A stretch of 40,305 nucleotides of DNA from a virus: positions 1 to 40,305 of the IMG/VR virus record IMGVR_UViG_3300037882_001833; one strand, written 5' to 3'. Made by a program: the position numbers and the translations under genes. Under the pieces are notes generated by a model that saw only the letters and a list, made by a program, of their open reading frames with translations, made no database searches and had not been told where the DNA came from. Positions 6,501-13,296 of the stretch are shown here, one piece after another. How positions within the stretch are numbered: position 1 is the stretch's first letter; each line of letters begins with the position of its first letter.

Positions 6501-8328
6501 TGGATTACTAGACGAAGTAACAGAGATTTACTGCTGTGCTTTCGTCGATGAAGAAAGCGAAGTCCTTATTGTAGGACACGACGCAGTGCTGGGTTACTGC
6601 CGAACGCTACTCGCTGACGGTGTAATCTTAGTGTTCCACAATGCAGCTTACGACGTTGCTGTTCTCCGCAAGTTCGGAGTCAACATCAAGCAAGGGCAGT
6701 ATCGCTGCACGATGGTATTGTGGCACAAGATCAACCCCTCGATGGGAGGTTATGGGCTTGACGTGATGGCCAAGCGTGTCGGTATGCAGAAGACAGACTA
6801 CGAAGCAGCACTCACTGCCGCAGGGATGTACGACCCTAGTGTAGGAGAGTCTATCTGGCTTACCCCCTACAATACTGTGATGGGGGACTATTGCTTACAA
6901 GACACTAAGGTTTGCTGGAGGCTGTGGTCAGACGGTAAGCGTCATCTCGCTGCCGACAAGCGGTTGAGTAGCAGCTACTACGAAGTGCATCTACCTTTCA
7001 TCGAAGTGATGATGTCAATGAGTGGGGGTATGTTTATCGACAGGGCTGCACTCGTTCGGTTGATGACTGAGATGCTTGCTGCTCAACAAGAGAGACTAAA
7101 CGCCTTCAACGAGAAGTACCCTAAGGTTGCCAAGCTCAAGTGGAGCAAGGAGATCAGAGAGTACGAAGTACAGGACGGGCAGTTTCATCCCCCAAATATC
7201 AAGTCTCCAAACGATGTCGCTTCTCTGCTGTACGCTCACGGCTGGACTCCAGTAGAGCGGGACTTTAAGACTAACAGACCTAAGACCTCACAGGCTACGA
7301 TGCGGTACTCGCTAGCCACATTAGAGGACGGCAAGCTCAAAGATCTTATCGCTGAGCTGTCAGATCTTAAGAGCGTCGAAGGCATCCTCACGCAGCTTAC
7401 GACAATCCTCGGCTGTGTTGACATTGAGACTGGTTATCTTAAAGGCAACTGGTATCAGTGTGGCACAGTTACGCATCGACTGAGTAGCTCTTCCCCAAAT
7501 ATGCAGAACCTTTCTGCTCGGCATCGAGTGTGGGGTAAGCGTGTCCGCTCTATCTTTACTGCTCCCCCAGGTTACTCACTACTTATCGGGGATCTTTCTC
7601 AGATTGAGATCTGTATATTAGCTGCTTACTTGGAGATATGTAATGATGACAGCACGATGGCCCAAGGTGCTAGGGACGGTAGCGACTTTCACAATGTCAA
7701 CACCGCCGCCTGGTTCGACATTGATGAGAGTTCACCTGAGTGGAAAGCAAAGCGGCCTATTGCGAAGAACGGCATCTTCGCTAGCAGCTACGGAGCTAAA
7801 GCTCAGCGACTGGCATTTACTTTGGGGGTGTCAATCAGTGAAGCAGTCGAGATACTTGGGGTGGTCGATAGCCGTACTTCAATTAACACACTCAAGCAGA
7901 AAGTTTGGAACACAGCTCGAACAGAGCGCAACGTCTACCCCGTTAGGCACTACGGACAGAATGTTACCAGTGGTTTCCTTTATGACTCGCTGGGCACACG
8001 ATGCTTCTACCCCAATCTGAACAGCAAAGTACGGTACGAACGGAGCAGTGCAGAGCGACAGTCATTCAACGCTTTGATGCAGACAGGGTGCTTCTCGATA
8101 TTCGCTCATCTGCTAAACCTCTCGCTCCCCCTAGTACAGGATGCCGGGGGTTGGGTGATGGCTACTGTCCACGATGAGGCTCATTTCGCTATCCCGGACG
8201 ACAAAGCTGAGGAAGTGCTTGCCGCTATCAACGAAGTGTTCAGCTCTTATGTTATCCCCACATCTAAAGGAGGGGTACCAGTAAGGGCATCGTTTTCAAT
8301 TTGTAAAAACTGGAGTGAGAAGACGTGA
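6469..8328 (+). CDS. Family A (T7-type) DNA polymerase with 3'-5' exonuclease
   Basis: I chose ATG 6469 because MREIAADLETNGLLDEVT aligns with the T7 gp5 N-terminus; an in-frame ATG at 6409 would add 20 unrelated residues. 619 residues against 704 in T7. Exo I D7/E9, Exo II VFHNAAYD (D62), Exo III YCLQD (Y141, D145). Polymerase: HRLSSSSPN, motif A GDLSQIE (D375), motif B R429-K433-F437-Y441, motif C VHDE (H568, D569). Proofreading and polymerase residues are all present. At the position equal to T7 Y526 / E. coli F762 it has Phe. It replicates the phage genome with the 2563-3930 helicase; T7 uses host thioredoxin as clamp, and I cannot see a clear thioredoxin-binding loop. Confidence 0.95.
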   Translation: MREIAADLETNGLLDEVTEIYCCAFVDEESEVLIVGHDAVLGYCRTLLADGVILVFHNAAYDVAVLRKFGVNIKQGQYRCTMVLWHKINPSMGGYGLDVMAKRVGMQKTDYEAALTAAGMYDPSVGESIWLTPYNTVMGDYCLQDTKVCWRLWSDGKRHLAADKRLSSSYYEVHLPFIEVMMSMSGGMFIDRAALVRLMTEMLAAQQERLNAFNEKYPKVAKLKWSKEIREYEVQDGQFHPPNIKSPNDVASLLYAHGWTPVERDFKTNRPKTSQATMRYSLATLEDGKLKDLIAELSDLKSVEGILTQLTTILGCVDIETGYLKGNWYQCGTVTHRLSSSSPNMQNLSARHRVWGKRVRSIFTAPPGYSLLIGDLSQIEICILAAYLEICNDDSTMAQGARDGSDFHNVNTAAWFDIDESSPEWKAKRPIAKNGIFASSYGAKAQRLAFTLGVSISEAVEILGVVDSRTSINTLKQKVWNTARTERNVYPVRHYGQNVTSGFLYDSLGTRCFYPNLNSKVRYERSSAERQSFNALMQTGCFSIFAHLLNLSLPLVQDAGGWVMATVHDEAHFAIPDDKAEEVLAAINEVFSSYVIPTSKGGVPVRASFSICKNWSEKT

Positions 8329-8459
8329 CAAACGTACAACAATGGGAGTGGATGCTACGCTACTGCCTCGATAACAACATCCCCCCAGGTCAGCCATGGG
8401 CCTGGGAGAGAGCAGGTGAAGCATACCGCTTGTGGCTATTAGAGCAGACGAGTTACTAA
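8325..8459 (+). CDS. Small ORF coupled to DNA polymerase
   Basis: 44 residues from GTG 8325, overlapping the polymerase stop (GTGA). Trp-rich and compact (QQWEWMLRYCLDNNI, QPWAWERAGEAYRLWLLEQ), probably two helices. Not recognised. The overlap and the absence of other coding in this gap support it. It might be a small partner of the polymerase, but nothing proves this. Confidence 0.5.
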   Translation: MTNVQQWEWMLRYCLDNNIPPGQPWAWERAGEAYRLWLLEQTSY

Positions 8460-8475
8460 CAACAGGTACAATACA

Positions 8476-8661
8476 ATGAAAACTTTCATCGTTTACACAC
8501 AAGACTCCCACTCACTGGGATTTAGGGCTGACCACGTCACATCTTTTACTTTCTGTAGCGGTACTCAAGAGCTGTCAGTTAAGATGACAGGCAGGACAGG
8601 ACTATCAAAATATACTGGACGTGTAGCCACTGAGATCTACGAACAGCTAATTGCATCTTAG
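8476..8661 (+). CDS. Hypothetical small protein, 61 residues
   Basis: ATG 8476 follows the small ORF by 16 bases. Sequence suggests a small beta-rich domain (FIVYTQDSHSLGFRADHVTSFTF, ELSVKMTG). No family recognised. Only 67 bases separate it from the putative ssDNA-binding gene, so it is probably co-transcribed. Confidence 0.55.
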   Translation: MKTFIVYTQDSHSLGFRADHVTSFTFCSGTQELSVKMTGRTGLSKYTGRVATEIYEQLIAS

Positions 8662-8728
8662 CAATTGGAATCTGCTCGCCATTAAAGATAGCAGCTCGCA
8701 ACAAACACTACCTACAGCGGAGAACACA

Positions 8729-9274
8729 ATGATTAACAGCTTTATCCCCCAGGATTACGTAGCACCAGTAAGCGCTTCTGGTAACTATCTTAAGATGCCA
8801 GAAGACGGGAAGTACATCCGGTTTGCTGTGCTTAACCAGATGGTTACGGGCTACGCTTACTGGACAGAGGACAAACAAGTTATTCGCAGCAAAGAGTTGC
8901 CGCTCGACACCCCTGGTATCCGGGAAGGTGAGAAAGCTAAGCACTTCTGGCTGCTCAACGTGTTTGACATTGACGCTAAAGAGGTTAAGCTGCTGGAGAT
9001 CTCGCAGGCTTCCGTGCAGAAAGCTATCCACGAAATGGTTCTTGCTGGCGACTACAACTTCATGGACGGGACTACCGGATTCCGTGTATCGAGAATCGGC
9101 AAAGGTAAGATGGACACAAAGTACGCTGCTGTCCCCACCCCTATCAAGCCGGGTGATGAGCGTGAGTCTTTCGCTGCTGTAGATCTCGAAGCTTTGCCTG
9201 ATCTAGCTAAGGTAGCGTTCGAAAAGCGTGAGCCTAAGCCTGACGTGACAGAGACAGCCCCCGACGTAATGTAA
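8729..9274 (+). CDS. Putative single-stranded DNA-binding protein (OB-fold, gp32/gp2.5-like role)
   Basis: 181 residues from ATG 8729, preceded by GCGGAGA; an open frame extends upstream but the ATG with ribosome site is preferred. The pattern FWLLNVFDIDAKEVKLLEISQASVQKAIHEMV, then DYNFMDGTTGFRVSRIGKGKMDTKYAAVPTP, matches ssDNA-binding proteins I know in phages, where a strand-rich core is followed by an xRxGxGxxTxY segment. The tail is acidic and proline-rich (EKREPKPDVTETAPDVM), as in SSBs whose tails bind partners. Position between polymerase and exonuclease fits. Family identity is not certain. Confidence 0.55.
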   Translation: MINSFIPQDYVAPVSASGNYLKMPEDGKYIRFAVLNQMVTGYAYWTEDKQVIRSKELPLDTPGIREGEKAKHFWLLNVFDIDAKEVKLLEISQASVQKAIHEMVLAGDYNFMDGTTGFRVSRIGKGKMDTKYAAVPTPIKPGDERESFAAVDLEALPDLAKVAFEKREPKPDVTETAPDVM

Positions 9275-9321
9275 GTCAGCGCATCTACCACCCACACTAT
9301 TATACACAGCAGGTAACGACA

Positions 9322-9585
9322 ATGATTGTATTAACTAACGCTGACGCCATCGAGTTCTTAGAGTGCGCTACTGACCCGGAGCTGGGATGCAACATCGGTA
9401 CAGAAGAGCAGTACGCAGCAGCTTGCGAAATGCTAGTTGCCCTCCAGCAGGAAGACAACGCGCAAGAGTTAATGATTATGCTTGTTGCTGACCAAGATTC
9501 TGACCTCGGCACGATTATAACGCAGCCCGTTGAGCAGTGCCCGATGCCCACTATCTCACTCCCCATTATGGAGCAACTTGGATGA
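9322..9585 (+). CDS. Hypothetical acidic protein, 87 residues
   Basis: ATG 9322 after CAGCAGG. Strongly acidic (DADAIEF-type residues, EQYAAACEMLVALQQEDNAQELM), probably helical. Not recognised. Its stop overlaps the next start in ATGA at 9582. The acidity could indicate a DNA mimic or a protein partner, but there is no direct evidence. Confidence 0.55.
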   Translation: MIVLTNADAIEFLECATDPELGCNIGTEEQYAAACEMLVALQQEDNAQELMIMLVADQDSDLGTIITQPVEQCPMPTISLPIMEQLG

Positions 9586-9956
9586 GTTTCTTTGAAGAAG
9601 ACTATGAGCTACCAGTTGTAAAGCTGACGCTCAAAACTAAAGAGGGCTACAGCAACAACCCCAAGGCTCCAGCGCTACGAGGGTTCTTAGCAGTCAATAG
9701 GCAATCACTGAAAGATATTGAGCAGCACATTGATGCCAGCGATAAAGACTCAGTGTTTCTGTCTGTTGTCCTCTGGGCAGCAAGAGACGCTAAGTACGTA
9801 CACGAAGGCTTCGTAGAGCTTAAAGCTGTCGCTGCCTCCGCTGATGACGATACCCCACTCAAAGGTAAAGTTACGCAGGGTGTGCTTCCCCCGCTGGAAG
9901 CAACAGCTAGAGCAGTACCCAAGCCCACAGTAGAGATAAGCGGTTTACCGTTCTAA
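9582..9956 (+). CDS. Hypothetical protein, 124 residues
   Basis: I chose ATG 9582 (ATGA with the preceding stop) over an upstream in-frame ATG at 9537. MSFFEEDYELPVVKLTLKTKEGY starts a beta-rich domain; AALRG-type and LWAARDAKYVHEGFVELKA segments follow; the C-terminal 30 residues are Ala/Pro/Thr-rich and end in SGLPF. A short hydrophobic C-terminal tip after a flexible tail is typical of SSB-like interaction tails, so an SSB-like role is an alternative, but no OB-fold motif is clear. Confidence 0.5.
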   Translation: MSFFEEDYELPVVKLTLKTKEGYSNNPKAPALRGFLAVNRQSLKDIEQHIDASDKDSVFLSVVLWAARDAKYVHEGFVELKAVAASADDDTPLKGKVTQGVLPPLEATARAVPKPTVEISGLPF

Positions 9957-9978
9957 CCCCCACAGTAAGGAATCACAG

Positions 9979-10131
9979 ATGTTAAACAAGGGTGGACGAA
10001 ATCCAGTTCACCCCTCCATTATAGAGAGCATACTCAAAGCTCTTAAGGAGGGGAGAACGCAGCAAACAATCGCCAAAGATACTGGCGTGTCACAATCAAC
10101 AGTAAGCAAAGTAAGCAGAGGGGTACGATGA
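9979..10131 (+). CDS. Small helix-turn-helix DNA-binding protein
   Basis: 50 residues from ATG 9979 with AAGGA 8 bases upstream and an ATGA overlap with the next gene. Residues 14-47 (IIESILKALKEG, then TIAKDTGVSQSTVSKVSRG) are a clean homeodomain/Hin-like HTH; the rest is only a short basic arm (NKGGRNP). The size and simplicity suggest a transcription regulator or accessory DNA-binding factor. The upstream CCCCACAGTAAGGA string also occurs in elements A and B just before TATAGT. Confidence 0.7.
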   Translation: MLNKGGRNPVHPSIIESILKALKEGRTQQTIAKDTGVSQSTVSKVSRGVR

Positions 10132-10982
10132 GCGAGTATTACGAAGAGTTAAGAGAGTTCTTTGCAGGGTGCGGCAACCAAGTGGTTCCCGACGAATACC
10201 TGCGACGAGTGATGAACCGCATCACAGCAGCCCCTCACCACGTAGATGACCCAGCTGTACGGTTTAGAGCCAGCAAGATTGGCAGGCCGTTCGTGCTCCA
10301 ATTAGTGGAGCGCTGGTACGGCGGGAAGCGCCCGATGACGGCAGCTAACTGTCTCGCTATGTGCAACGGATTGATTATCCAGGAAGTTGCAGCCGAGCTG
10401 TTGACTTTATGTGGGGTGAAGTTTCAGCAGGAAGCGAGACTGGAAAACATGGGAGTTGCTGGTCACGCTGACTTTATCATTGAGGCAGCTAACGGAGAGG
10501 TGCTAATCATCGAGTGTAAGAGTATGGCCCCACATATCTTTACGCAGTTTAAGTCAGCGCCGACTGACAACTACGGCTACATCTCACAGCTAGCGTTCTA
10601 CTGCGACACCTACGAGCAAGACACCGGGAAGAAACCAGTACCGTGCTTCCTGTTGTTCAACCGTGGTACGTCAGCGTTTCATCTGTTGCGTGTAGCTGAC
10701 CACGCTATCGAGGAGAGAGCTGCTAGATATAAGCAGGCTGTCCCCAAGTTGCTCACTATTGATGACTACGATATTGTGGGGATGCTTCGGGTGGTAACAG
10801 CCCCTCCTACTATTGGGGGTAAGCTGCCTACGTCGATGTCTACTACTAAGTGGCATCAGTACTTCTACGCTAACCGTGACGGGTGGTGGGACTTGCGAGA
10901 CAGCGAAGATATTATTCAGCGCTTCAGTGAGTTAGCAGCACAGCGGGCAGACCGACAACCATTACAATACAGAGGCAGCTAA
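10128..10982 (+). CDS. PD-(D/E)XK exonuclease (RecB/Cas4-like)
   Basis: 284 residues. Motifs in order: IIQEVAAE (E86), AGHADFII (D115), VLIIECKSM (E129, K131) and YISQLAFYCDTY (Q154), the signature of the Cas4/RecB nuclease group. Expected to degrade DNA 5'-3' or process ends; in the T7 plan the gp6 slot is here, next to polymerase and endonuclease I, so it probably recycles host DNA and processes concatemers. No Cys cluster for an iron-sulfur centre is visible, so it is more RecB/lambda-exo-like than Cas4. Its stop TAA shares a base with the next ATG. Confidence 0.75.
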   Translation: MSEYYEELREFFAGCGNQVVPDEYLRRVMNRITAAPHHVDDPAVRFRASKIGRPFVLQLVERWYGGKRPMTAANCLAMCNGLIIQEVAAELLTLCGVKFQQEARLENMGVAGHADFIIEAANGEVLIIECKSMAPHIFTQFKSAPTDNYGYISQLAFYCDTYEQDTGKKPVPCFLLFNRGTSAFHLLRVADHAIEERAARYKQAVPKLLTIDDYDIVGMLRVVTAPPTIGGKLPTSMSTTKWHQYFYANRDGWWDLRDSEDIIQRFSELAAQRADRQPLQYRGS

Positions 10983-11431
10983 TGCATTACAACGATTATC
11001 AGCGAAACTCTGAAAGAGAAGTAGCTAAGGTACTGGAATTTGCTTGCAAGCAGCACGTAGGACGACATAAGCAGCCCACAGTAACTAGTTTCAGAGTTGC
11101 AGCATTTAAGGATCTTGACATGGTTTATCAGCCTTACGCAAGACAAGTCTGCAATCTGTCAGTTAGTTACCCTGCTAATTGGTGGGAAGCCTTGAAGGTT
11201 ACTCTGCCAGAAGTCTTACGATTTAAGTGGGTGCAATCTGATCTCAACTTCGGTTGGATTCGAGATATAAGAACTGAGCAGTATGCTGTCGTCAACAAAA
11301 GTGAGGAGTATTGTACAGAGCTTACTGTAAAAAACTTCACAGTCTACGTTGATAACAATCTAGGCGCTGAAGTATTCCGAGACAAGTTCACCCCCTCAGA
11401 GGATTACTGGTACAATGTCCAACCTGACTAA
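10982..11431 (+). CDS. Hypothetical protein, 149 residues
   Basis: TAATG overlap with the exonuclease. Not recognised. The N-terminus is basic and helical (NSEREVAKVLEFACKQHVGRHKQ); the middle is Trp/aromatic-rich (YPANWWEALKVTLPEVLRFKW). No membrane span. The next gene starts inside its 3' end (11415). Confidence 0.55.
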   Translation: MHYNDYQRNSEREVAKVLEFACKQHVGRHKQPTVTSFRVAAFKDLDMVYQPYARQVCNLSVSYPANWWEALKVTLPEVLRFKWVQSDLNFGWIRDIRTEQYAVVNKSEEYCTELTVKNFTVYVDNNLGAEVFRDKFTPSEDYWYNVQPD

Positions 11432-11810
11432 CATGAGAAAGCTAGCAACAGAAAGTTACCGACTGCTGTACATCTTAGCGTGGATCTTTACGCTACAGCT
11501 ACCAACAGCAGCGGTAGAGAGCGTCAGCAAGTACGATGCTGACGTTACAAAGCGCTACCCCAAAGTAGAGTACGGCCCACAGACTACGCTGTACCGGGAG
11601 CAGTGCGAAGCTTGGGTGCTACGGCTAATGTTTGAGCGTAACAAAAAAGTGCGCGACAGGGTACAGTGGGATGCTAGTTGGAACACTTACGCTGGTAACC
11701 TGCTGTGGTGCCAACAGTTCCCGACTTACCGGGAGATGTACCCACCAGCGCAAATTGAGCGTTATGAGGTTGCTTGGTACCCACAAAATAAACAGGAGTT
11801 AATCGAATGA
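11415..11810 (+). CDS. Hypothetical protein with N-terminal hydrophobic segment
   Basis: 131 residues from ATG 11415, overlapping the previous gene by 17 bases. Residues 15-35 (SYRLLYILAWIFTLQLPTAA) could be a signal peptide or membrane anchor, followed by an acidic/aromatic soluble domain (YREQCEAWVLRLMFERNKKVRDRVQWD). Might sit at the host membrane. No family recognised. ATGA-coupled to the following XRE-like gene. Confidence 0.55.
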   Translation: MSNLTNMRKLATESYRLLYILAWIFTLQLPTAAVESVSKYDADVTKRYPKVEYGPQTTLYREQCEAWVLRLMFERNKKVRDRVQWDASWNTYAGNLLWCQQFPTYREMYPPAQIERYEVAWYPQNKQELIE

Positions 11811-12100
11811 CAACAGGGAAAATACTACAAGTCGCAAGAAAGTCTAGGTGTGATTCACAAGCAACAGTCGGGCATATAACAGGGTACAGCCGTCAACATA
11901 TTGCTGCTTGTGAGAAAGATATAAAGTGCTTTAGTGCCTACCCTGAAATTGTAGATTATGTACTGACAGTTACACAGCAAAACACCAACAGTGAAGATAT
12001 TCTGCGTGACTGGCTAAACGAAGCTAACGAGTCAGATAAACGTTTGAGAAAAATTGTCGGCAAGTTAGCGCGTTGCATATTAGACGAGGTAGAGGGATAA
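11807..12100 (+). CDS. XRE-like HTH regulator, last gene of the early block
   Basis: 97 residues, ATGA overlap with the previous stop. Residues 5-38 (ILQVARKSRCDSQATVGHITGYSRQHIAACEKD) follow the XRE/Cro pattern: helix 1, SQATVGHITG, recognition helix SRQHIAACEKD. The C-terminal half (NSEDILRDWLNEANESDKRLRKIVGKL) may dimerise. It ends 6 bases before the bidirectional terminator. A regulator at the operon end could control the switch to late genes or the AAGTGT palindromes near 532; this is speculation. Confidence 0.6.
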   Translation: MTTGKILQVARKSRCDSQATVGHITGYSRQHIAACEKDIKCFSAYPEIVDYVLTVTQQNTNSEDILRDWLNEANESDKRLRKIVGKLARCILDEVEG

Positions 12101-12106
12101 ACAAAA

Positions 12107-12139
12107 AAACCCCGGCGAGCTTAGTGCTTACCGGGGTTT
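12107..12139. terminator. Bidirectional intrinsic terminator between early and late blocks
   Basis: AAACCCCGG (12107-12115) pairs with CCGGGGTTT (12131-12139), nine pairs with a 15-base loop. A seven-A tract lies before it and TCTTTGTGTTT after it, so it can work on both strands. The plus block ends at 12100, and the minus block's last gene stops at 12292. This is the convergence point of the genome. Confidence 0.85.
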
Positions 12140-12166
12140 CTTTGTGTTTAGCTCTAAGTGAGAAAC
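12137..12166 (+). repeat. 33-bp-class repeat, copy 1 (partner near 39813)
   Basis: TTTCTTTGTGTTTAGC followed by TCTAAGTGAGAAAC. A diverged copy with small insertions is at 39813-39845, and a further CTAAGTGAGA is at 39794-39803. Copy 1 is the downstream arm of the terminator and its flank. The function is unknown. Confidence 0.5.
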
Positions 12167-12178
12167 GCTGTAATTAGT

Positions 12179-12329
12179 GCAAAAGCCTACGTTGGATCAG
12201 CTCCCTACAGCCAGTAGCCCACAGTAAGGATATAGTGCAGGACGACAGAGGTTGATTGCTGTGCTTTGCTACTAGGTTGTCGGGTGTATTGCTACCCCCT
12301 GTTACTCCGAGTAGTCTGAGAGGCACAGG
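12179..12329 (+). repeat. Dispersed 152-bp element, copy B
   Basis: Box 1 at 12186-12199, TATAGT 12231-12236, box 3 at 12314-12329. It is oriented plus, but no plus gene follows: the ATG after box 3 (12333) is followed at once by CAG TAG. Its 3' box lies inside the end of the minus-strand HNH gene. If TATAGT is a promoter -10, the RNA would run antisense to that gene. CAGGAC and GAGGTT after TATAGT are shared with copies C and D. Confidence 0.85.
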
Positions 12330-12771
12330 GAAATGCAGTAGTCAGCCTCTCAAGTAGATGGTGTCGTGCATGAGTACTATGCGTCATCAGCTGTAAGTTG
12401 CTAATGTCGTTGTTCAAAGGATTACCGTCAATGTGATGCACACAGAACTCATCAGGTATATGTGTTAGCCCGTTGGCTTCACAGTAAACAACATGGTGCT
12501 CACGTGAAAACCCTTTGAACTCATGTCCTTTGAACCAGTCAGGTGTCGGTACACGTCTGTACCCTCCACTTATAAAAGCCTTCTTTGGCTTCTTTACTCT
12601 CGTCATACGTTCATTGTAGTACCTATCCCCTAAAACATCTTTGACTGCTTTTGACACTGTCCCGACATTTTTGTTTACGGCTCTAGCAACTGCATTATAC
12701 GACAGATCCGTACCAGTAACTAAACTAAGAATCGTAGCGCGTTGCTCGTCTGTGATTTGCGGGTATCTCAT
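12292..12771 (-). CDS. HNH homing endonuclease with N-terminal HTH
   Basis: 159 residues; a perfect AAGGAGG lies about 8 bases before the ATG. Residues 5-50 (ITDEQRATILSLVTGTDLSYNAVARAVNKNVGTVSKAV) form an HTH; residues 88-140 form HNH_3: REHHVVYCEAN, FCVHHIDGNPLNND (H112, H113, D115, N117), NLQLMTHSTHARHH. The last 15 residues are encoded by the 3' box of element B, so the element and nuclease are physically joined. It is the promoter-distal gene of the late block. Probably a mobile gene; its target site is unknown. Confidence 0.85.
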   Translation of the reverse strand: MRYPQITDEQRATILSLVTGTDLSYNAVARAVNKNVGTVSKAVKDVLGDRYYNERMTRVKKPKKAFISGGYRRVPTPDWFKGHEFKGFSREHHVVYCEANGLTHIPDEFCVHHIDGNPLNNDISNLQLMTHSTHARHHLLERLTTAFPCASQTTRSNRG

Positions 12772-12783
12772 ACCGATACCTCC

Positions 12784-13260
12784 TTAAATTGGGTAGTCAA
12801 CTTGTAAAGGGAGCGATAGAATGCCCTGCTTGTTGAGCGTCAACATCCACTTCTGAAATGCTTCCCACCCCACAGTAGTTGTCAGTCCCACGCAGCCGTT
12901 AGTCCCTGGTACATTAGCGTCACGGTGAACACCAAACAGCCCACGTGTCACCCCAGCTACATTTACCTCGGATGGTGTAATAGCGTAGAAGTTGCCAGCA
13001 ATACCTGGCTGCTCAGCAGGCGTAACGTAGTCAGCTACAGTTGTCACTTCGTAGTACTGGATGCCAACGAGGTCGGGACGAGGGATAGGGCCACGTGCAA
13101 CTTGGTCGTAGTCGCCACGTTGCTGCCAGCCAGGGAGTCCACTAGTTGCGTTGAAACGCTCACGAACAGCAGCCCCCTCCATTAATAGTAGGCGACCACC
13201 AATTAGATTAGTGGTGGCGTAAGGCTCAAGCGTAAACATCAGAAAGTAGTTGTGGTTCAT
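12784..13260 (-). CDS. L,D-transpeptidase-like (YkuD/DUF2778-fold) wall enzyme, possible lysis protein
   Basis: 158 residues. ATSGLPGWQQ (38-47), RGPIPRPDLVG (56-66), then RGLFGVHRDANVPGTNGCVGL with H112 and C123: the His...Gly-Cys signature of the L,D-transpeptidase fold, with the GPIP box seen in DUF2778-type enzymes. Could form or cut peptidoglycan cross-links. No signal peptide, so it would need a holin or be carried in the virion. No classical lysozyme or amidase endolysin is present elsewhere, so this is a candidate lysis enzyme. It follows the tail fibre by 36 bases. Confidence 0.55.
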   Translation of the reverse strand: MNHNYFLMFTLEPYATTNLIGGRLLLMEGAAVRERFNATSGLPGWQQRGDYDQVARGPIPRPDLVGIQYYEVTTVADYVTPAEQPGIAGNFYAITPSEVNVAGVTRGLFGVHRDANVPGTNGCVGLTTTVGWEAFQKWMLTLNKQGILSLPLQVDYPI

Positions 13261-13296
13261 AGTAGCCTGTTGTTAGATTGTTGTGGTGAGAACGTA

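Noticed and set aside
12237-12257. Six-codon mini-frame GTG CAG GAC... after TATAGT in elements B and C, with an AGA/CGA synonymous change
   Set aside because: Broken by TAG in copies A and D and lacking a consistent ribosome site; a leader peptide is not supported by all copies.
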